A DNA stretch of 64,000 bases, from NCBI GenBank assembly GCA_037576215.1, contig JBANDB010000004.1, positions 5,394,001 to 5,458,000 on the forward strand. Direction: 5' to 3'. A program made the translations under genes and the position numbers. The notes beneath the pieces were generated by a model. That model ran no database searches. It was not told the origin of the DNA and saw only the letters and a list, made by a program, of their open reading frames with translations. The stretch is from Armillaria gallica. Its lineage: Eukaryota > Basidiomycota > Agaricomycetes > Agaricales > Physalacriaceae. Shown here in pieces: positions 57,691 to 64,000 of the stretch. How positions within the stretch are numbered: position 1 is the first letter of the stretch; each line of letters begins with the position of its first letter.

Positions 57691-58719
57691 TCAATGCAAA
57701 CGAAACATGGAGGAATTCTTAGTGCAAAAGATGCCAAAATGTCTCGTCATGGGCTTCAATAACACTGGTCGGGACGCTTCTTCCTCCGAACCATCCTCAG
57801 TTCCTTCTTCATCGGAGTGGTCTAATTCATCCATGACGTATAATGGGAATACCATTGGTGGTCCGCGGGGCTTTCTTGGCGTCCACTGACAGGTGAAGGA
57901 GGTATCTTGTGGCCGCGAAACTTTGTCTGGGGCTACAGATAAAATTCCGCTGAGTTTCAGAAACGTTTTAAGTATTTCGGAGTTTTCTTACGCGGCATTA
58001 ACTCTTCGTCACTCCAAACCGTCCCGTTTTCAGCCAGGGCGGAATGCCGAGGCTGAAGACGAAACTCGTCCAGCATGCATTTCTCGTGATCGTGAAGACC
58101 TGCGCATATACGAAACGTGGTTACAAGTGGTAGAGTCAGTCTTGCCACACGGTCTATGAGTGTCGTTTAGTCAGCTTTAATATTTTCCGAAGTCTCGACA
58201 GTAAGACCAGATTACCTTGAAGACTGAGGGGAAATAATTTACACCGATACTTCAGCATGCGCAAGAGGTCATAGTAGACTTCTTTCAACGGCTGATAGTA
58301 GGGCGGGCATGAGCAGAAGCTGTGCAGCCGTACATCTAGTCGCAAGAGGGTATCGCGAGATATCTATGACAAACATCAGTCAGCATTCGCATGTTCGCCA
58401 TGGACTCAGACTACTAGGGATAATTGGACACGGTGCACTGCAAATCTATCCTAAATCAATGGGAATTCAACTCACTTCGACAAGTTCAAGGATCTGCATG
58501 ATAGCCACGCATTGAGTGAAAGTGAAACCAAGATCAGGAGTACAGCAAATCTACCTTCGTACAATGGTCTTGAAATTCTTGAGGGGAAAATCTTGAACAG
58601 CACAACAGTTCGCGCGCTGCCTCTAGGTAGCTATCTACAGAGGAAAGGCCATGCGATAACTGGATGACTTTGCCCCGGAACGATAAACCGGACATGATGG
58701 GCCCGTCCAGATTCATCAT
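57691..58719 (-). CDS. Hypothetical acidic-tailed protein, five exons, 226 aa
   Basis: Predicted minus-strand exons 58719-58555, 58493-58476, 58363-58216, 58099-57992 and 57932-57691, all GT-AG and in phase. The second exon is only 18 bases (I-L-E-L-V-E). The product has a helical N-terminal half with several cysteines (L-L-C-C-S-R-F, C-S-C-P-P-Y-Y). The C-terminal part contains a strongly acidic run (D-E-L-D-H-S-D-E-E-G-T-E-D) before a basic end. No domain is recognised. Agreement of five exons in phase is the main support for this being a real gene. Confidence 0.6.
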
Positions 58720-58754
58720 GCAGAAAGGAGCAAGGAGAGAGAGACAGAAGAATT

Positions 58755-59035
58755 TTACAGTGAGTTATAAGTAGTGAGAGTGGGTCGGATTGGCGGAAGA
58801 GATAAATGACATGGACCGCGCAGAAAAAGGAACCAGTTCAAACGACGTGGTCGAGAAGGTGTTGTAGCGGGGCACTGGGTTCGGCAACGCCCGTGAGTCA
58901 ACAACAACAGATCGTTCTTCGTGCGATATAGTTCTTGATCGGTGCGCTTTCTCACGACGATTAAATAATCGCCTATGCTCTCAAATGGATATCCGTCCAA
59001 TTTTTGTTCGCTCAATTTATCGAGCTTTCGCGGAA
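58755..59035 (-). other. Possible stray exon
   Basis: Minus-strand frame containing K-L-D-G-Y-P-F-E-S-I-G-D-Y-L-I-V-V-R-K-R looks coding but lacks an ATG. It could be an upstream exon of the five-exon gene or the remnant of another. Confidence 0.25.
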
Positions 59036-60664
59036 AGCTTTAAATTTGCCCCGATTTTCGGCAATTCATCGGCACGTAGCAAGGATAACCTTATTTAGCA
59101 ACTCTTCCTTTGAACATAGAGAGGTCTGAAGCCTGAGCTTGGTGTCAAAGGTGGCCGAGACGTGACGGCGCTATTGAAGCAGGTGTCTTCAAGATATCAA
59201 CGGAGCCGTTGCTCAGTGAGTTAAGACGTTTCCGGATGTATCAGCCCGGTTACGGTATCTGTATTAACCGTCCCGTAATTCCGTAAATATGGTGACGGTT
59301 CGGATCCCTAGCAAAAACTAGCCTGACGTCGCCTAAATGTGTCTAAAGAGGTAGATGAAAACTTCATGAATATTCGTTCCCATAATCAGGCTTGTTGACG
59401 ACAGGTCGCTGTAAAAACACAATTGGGAACTCGGACGTGCCTTGGCAAAAAAAGAATATTGCGAGCTAAGTCGAAATTCATAATTCGCGGCCATTCAGAA
59501 ACCGTTCTTAAAGGCTCGGGAGGTCTCTATTGAATGCCACCGCATAAATTGATGTAAGTACGACACTAAGACTCGCGAGCCCTAGTACAAAGATGCTGCA
59601 CCGCAAGATACCCATACACATACGAAGAGTCGCGCCATACAGCAGCAAGCCGAAGTCAGATTATGAATAGGCAGCTCGACAAAGACGAGCGAATCAAATA
59701 TGATGGCGCAAAGGGGATGAATTGAAGACGCTGTGAAGACGGCGCCGTACATGAATTCTACTTGATAAATCCGAAAGCGAACTAAAATGGTCCTCCGAGG
59801 GCGTCACCCCGAGTTCCATTGGGTAGAGTGTAGGCACAGTGATATCTGCAGTTGTCCAGCTCCGGATATTAGTGTCAAATCAGCTGTAGCTGCATACAAC
59901 CAATAGTGGCAGGTAAACTTAACCGCCGAATATTACAGGGAAATAGGTACTAAAAAAGTTGGAGTGTCGGAAACCCAGATGGAACGTGCGCTGATACTAC
60001 ACCCCACCCAGCAACAAGTCAACGATCAGGCAAAGCCTGCGTTGAATGCCGATGACTCTCATACAAGCGAATGCTTCCATAATTTACCCGGAGGCATTGG
60101 GGTCCCATAATCACAAACGTGGCGAGACCTAGTCTCTCGTAGACAGACGACGATATCAACCTAATGACGGATAGGGTGGATGATTGATATGGGTGAGACC
60201 AGCACGTGAACGATGAGCAAAATTTTTTCGGGAAAAGATAGACGTGGAGGAAAGTTTCCGCCAGACCACGTTTTCCTTCCGAGTCAAGACCCAGAACTGA
60301 GAAGCTAGATGCCAAGTGAACTCCATTGAGGGAGCTACAATAAGTAATCATGATTACTCATAGTCATTGACCATTGGCGAGGATGATAGTGTCAGACGAT
60401 GACCAGGTTATTGCATGCTACGAAGGCCCGTCCAATGGCCTGTGGGCGTCAGTGGGTGTCGGTTCCAAACCTAATCGACTGCAATTTCATATTTAATCTC
60501 GGCTTCTCAAGGCGCATCCATTTTACGTGAGGTCGGCAAACTGCAGGGGGTTATGGGTAAAAACACTAGGACTACAAAACATTGGGACGATGTTGAATAT
60601 CCCACTACAAATGAATGACTACAAATACAGACGTTGAATCTTCTCTCTACACGTCGTCTCACAA
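59036..60664. other. Gene-free stretch
   Basis: No supported gene. A tRNA-promoter-like pair of boxes lies at 59207-59307. A minus-strand frame at 60019-60351 is unrecognised. Confidence 0.45.
59205..59312 (+). other. tRNA-like A-box/B-box pair, possible SINE head
   Basis: TTGCTCAGTGAGTTAAG (about 59209-59225) resembles a polymerase III A box. GGTTCGGATCC at 59297-59307 resembles a B box. The T-stem does not pair properly and the box spacing (about 75 bases) is too long for an intronless tRNA, so this is not a functional tRNA gene. A tRNA-derived short interspersed element is the best alternative. Confidence 0.3.
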
Positions 60665-62528
60665 TCAATCCTCATGAATGCCCTCAGGCTTCTTGAACGT
60701 CGCTACGTCCACACCCGGGAGGGGCCAGTGCTTGGCGAACTCCCGAACCTCATTCTTCAACTGTTTGACCTTGGCGAAGCCCTCCTTGCTCTCCTCCTGT
60801 GTCGTAGCAACCCGAACAAAGTCCTTCAGCATCTTTGTTCCGGCCTCCTTCTGTAGGACCAGCGACAGCTGCACAGCGCGGTGCAAGAAGTCGGCAACAA
60901 CCTTCATGTCGGACTCAACCATGTTACGTGACGTCAACGCGGATGTGCCCAAGCGGATACCACCCGGAACCTGGGCAGAAGCGTCACCAGAGACGGCGTT
61001 TTCTACGGAGTAAGTCAGCCGGGACGGAAGACATGGAAAGAGAAGAGAGCTGACTGTTGATGGTAATGCCCATGAGATCGCAAACCTTCTCAATTTTGCT
61101 GCCAGTCAAGCCGAGAGGGCGCAAGTCCCAGAGAACGAGGTGGTTGTCGGTTCCACCAGTTTGGAGTTTGTAGCCATGCTCCGAGAGGGAGGCCGCGAGA
61201 GCACGGGCGTTAAGGATGACCTGCTTAGCATACGCCTTGAACGCGGGCTGAGCAACTTGGAGGAGAGCAGTGGCGACAGCAGCAATAGTCTATGGACGGC
61301 TAAGTACAGGAAGAACAATTTTTTGTAAAAGGACGTACGTTGTTGTGAGGACCACCCTGGCACGCAGGGAACACAGCCTCGTTGACACGCTTCTCGAGAT
61401 CTTTGGCAGTCTCGAGGTCCTTGCGGAAGAAGATCAAACCGGCACGAGGACCACGGAGAGTTTTGTGACTGATAGCGCATGTCAGCATGTAAACAAAGGA
61501 CAGCAGTGGAAGGACTTTACGTCGTAGTAGTCACGACGTCGCAATAGTCGAAGGGGCTGTTAAGCTCCTGGGCGGCAACGAGACCACTGGTATGGGCCAT
61601 ATCGCATAGTAGCCAAGCACCCTCCTTGGTGGCCGTCTTCTTCAGCTCCGCATAATCCCAGTCACGAGGGTAGGCAGAGGCACCACAAACAATCATTTTC
61701 GGCTTGAACATCTTGGCCTGGGCAGCGAGAGCGGGGTAGTCAACGAGGTTGGTATCGGGAGTGATAGCGTAAGGCAGCGACTGGAAGTAGATGGAAGACG
61801 CGGTCATCTTCTTCTTAGCCGTCTATTAGTTACATTGTTAGGTAGTTTCTCTTAACATGAGTTGGATGGATACGTACATAGTAACCATGAGTGAGATGGC
61901 CGCCATCGGGAAGACCAAGACCCATGAGACGATCCTGAGGTTGGAGGAGAGCGGTAAATGCGGCAAAGCTGCGTTGAAGTCAGAGAAAGGTCCGATAGTG
62001 ATATGGTAAACTAACTTGGCTGTCTAGAGATTGAGGGGGAAAACGTTAACAAGAAAATAAATATACAAAAGGTACAGGACTGACGCTTCCGGAGTAAGGC
62101 TGCACGTTAACACCCCATTGTGCCGGATCGAGGTTGAATGCTTTGAGGGCTCGTTTGCGGCATAGGTTCTCAAGCTCGTCGATGTATTCGTTGCCACCAT
62201 AGTAACGGGCTCCCGGGAGACCCTCGGAGTACTTGTTCGTCAAGATGGACCCGTTCGCCTCCATGACAGACAAACTGGTAAGGTTCTGTTATGCGTTTCA
62301 GCATCATGAACCCCTACTCTTGTGATCATGAGGATAACTGACCTCTGAAGCAATCAGCTCCAACCCAGAAAGCTGCCTCCATGTCTCCTTATCGATGATG
62401 TTCTGCACCTCTGGATCAATCTCCGCCAAGGGAGCATAGAGCATTTGGTTCTACAATTAAAGTGAATCAGATCACATCTTCTGCATTCAAACTAGGCCTA
62501 CAAATTCTGGCGTCGAGGACGTGGCCAT
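60665..62528 (-). CDS. SHM2: Serine hydroxymethyltransferase, cytosolic, 479 aa
   Basis: Predicted minus-strand exons 62528-62502, 62450-62343, 62285-62085, 62023-62016, 61968-61878, 61822-61521, 61468-61339, 61289-61055 and 61002-60665, all GT-AG and in phase. The fourth exon is only eight bases. The frame holds [16 protein letters not shown] near residue 55 and [11 protein letters not shown] near 102. The PLP-binding [12 protein letters not shown] has its lysine near 248. The enzyme converts serine and tetrahydrofolate to glycine and 5,10-methylene-tetrahydrofolate. The N-terminus lacks a mitochondrial presequence, so this is the cytosolic form. The length is normal and nothing appears damaged. 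The symbol is given by analogy with the yeast cytosolic enzyme. Confidence 0.95.
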
Positions 62529-62932
62529 TTTTCTAATACTCAGACGTGAGAAACGGGAGTATGGAAGGAAGGAGGGTAACCGGGATGGTGGTGGTCGAGA
62601 GAGGAAGAGTCGAATCATGGTGGTGAGCAAAAAAATTTGCTAGGATCATCGGCCGGATATCTCCGAACGGAAAGTGCACTGCTTTATGTAATGTACCTCT
62701 GCGGTACCCGATCTTGATATCGGACCGCTACAACTATACCAACCAAATACCAGCTCTTCTTGATCTATCTTCACGCTATTCACAGACAATGAAACGGAAC
62801 GACACCTGGGATTTACTTAGTCAGGGGGGGACAAGGTGCGCCGCCTTTGGCGCTCATTTCTCACTTGTTTCTCACCCCCGTTTGACATGTAGCACCGTGA
62901 CTAGGGGTAGTAGCCAAGGAACGCCAGATGCT
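62529..62932. promoter_or_regulatory. Divergent promoter region, SHMT and polymerase delta-like gene
   Basis: About 400 bases between the two divergent start codons. No TATA box is evident next to the SHMT start. Confidence 0.3.
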
Positions 62933-64000
62933 ATGCCCTCACAGAAAAGACGACGGCTGGAGCAGCAGATGGAGCTCAGGGCACCACTTGAGGAAGTACA
63001 GCAGCGCCCACCATGCCAAAAGTTGGATGCTGAGAAGGACGACTTAAGTGTGTCACTCATTGAAGCACAATATTGAATATATAGGCTAACGGGTCTATAC
63101 TGACAGTTGTTCAAATCGTTGATTTGCGTGGGATACCAAATTCTGGGGATTTAGTCCTCGCTGGTTCTACACAGGTACATTGGTTTTGTCAACGGCATGT
63201 TCCAATTGACCTACAGACGTAATATAGCGGGGAGACAGCGTAACAGCTCGTGTCCATGGTTTCACGCCATATTTCTATGCTCGACCTAACGAATCCGGCC
63301 CCTTTGGCTCATCTGATCATATGAAGCCCTCCTTAACGTGCGCCCCCTTTTACTCACCACAATGAAATGTTTGGACATGACCGACGCAGGCTGGTACCGG
63401 CGTAATCAACGTAGAGATTGTTTCCAAAATAATCACGGGCGTGACTGAAAAGGCATGTATGCTCTTCAAGCTGACATTCGAAGATTCAGAAAGTCTTTGT
63501 GCCGTGCAAAATTTACTTCTGGGTGCTCGATATGACATCTATGAAGCAAATGTAGACCCTGCTACTCGATTTCTAGTAGACCACGAGGTGACCGACTTGC
63601 CTCTTTTCACGATTTGAGATGTTCTTAAGTTTGATAGCTACCAGGACTGGGTGGCTGGGTCAAGTTTCCTGCCGGAAAGTACAAGATTGTTGCCCACGGT
63701 GACACTAAATCCCACTCTCAAGTCGAGATCTTGATCTCGTAAGTCCGTTTCCTTTGATCGTCCAAAACACTTGTTCACCCAACGACAGACACGACGCTGT
63801 AACAATTGGTGCTGAAGACTACGCCATGGCTCCATTGAGAGTGCTGTCTTTTGATTTCGAAACCTTGTTTAATGTCAAAGACGGGAATTCGAAACCATCA
63901 ACAGATCCGATCATTCAGATATCAAACATGGTCTCTCGCCCAGGTCCGTTCAATTCCTCATTTCTGTTAATCGGTGTCGAACAATTGATATTGTAGGGGA
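62933..64000 (+). CDS. DNA polymerase delta catalytic subunit-like, 5' part (runs off the window)
   Basis: Proposed exons: 62933-63047, 63107-63174, 63228 to about 63335, 63390-63587, 63638-63738, 63789-63943, then 63997 onward. Landmarks of family B polymerase delta appear in order: V-H-G-F-T-P-Y-F-Y, Y-E-A-N-V-D followed by R-F-L-V-D, F-P-A-G-K-Y, then A-P-L-R-V-L-S-F-D-F-E (exonuclease motif I; the acidic D and E kept, middle residue F rather than the usual I). D-P-I-I-Q-I-S-N-M-V closes the region. The part between exons 3 and 4 does not join in phase, and the sequence is diverged from what a housekeeping copy would show. A duplicate or decaying paralogue is likely. The polymerase domain itself lies beyond the window. 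Confidence 0.6.

Noticed and set aside
1..64000. CRISPR arrays, bacterial operons, phage or virus genes
   Set aside because: No regularly spaced identical repeats, no Shine-Dalgarno-linked gene strings and no viral protein signature were seen. The window is eukaryotic.

Overview
This is 64 kb of filamentous-fungal nuclear DNA, almost certainly from a mushroom-forming basidiomycete (Agaricomycetes). Most genes carry many 45-60 bp GT-AG introns, including exons as short as 6-8 nt. The gene families are typical of that class: repeat-rich F-box proteins, a DUF6534 membrane protein, a DUF6535 protein and a fungal HNH_2 nuclease. No bacterial operon, rRNA gene, tRNA gene or CRISPR array was seen. 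All exon models were built by eye from splice signals, open frames and phase agreement. They should be read as careful hand predictions, not transcript-supported structures.

Layout. 1-16.3 kb: a recent direct segmental duplication (copy 1 about 1-6772, copy 2 about 10384-16296). Each copy ends in an intact four-exon NmrA/isoflavone-reductase-like gene. The 3.6 kb spacer carries a degenerate array of about 230 bp repeats. 16.9-26 kb: two related minus-strand F-box genes flank an unknown four-exon gene and an acyl-CoA oxidase-like gene. 26-34 kb: gene-poor DNA with a decayed duplicate of the 19.6-22.9 kb region, a five-exon HNH nuclease gene, a short TA-flanked inverted-repeat element and a second inverted repeat. 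34.2-38.2 kb: a 20-exon DUF6534 gene and a coiled-coil/F-box gene. 38.4-53.5 kb: two copies of an uncharacterised two-gene cassette (genes A and B) in inverted orientation. Between them lie a DUF6535 gene, an NmrA/ergot-type reductase, an adenosine-deaminase-like gene and an MFS permease. 54.4-64 kb: an F-box-like gene, several unknown genes, cytosolic serine hydroxymethyltransferase and the start of a DNA polymerase delta-like gene that runs off the window.

How the genes relate. The adenosine-deaminase-like gene and the Dal5-type permease are divergent over about 370 bp, which suggests a shared promoter and a joint role in purine or nitrogen scavenging. The three NmrA-family reductases, the acyl-CoA oxidase and SHMT are ordinary metabolism. 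The F-box, HNH and A/B families belong to the fast-turnover accessory part, where duplication and pseudogene formation are visible at several ages. The best candidate for something undescribed is the A/B cassette. A and B look like ancient paralogues sharing a P-D ... E-x-x-K pattern that resembles, but does not prove, a PD-(D/E)XK nuclease core.
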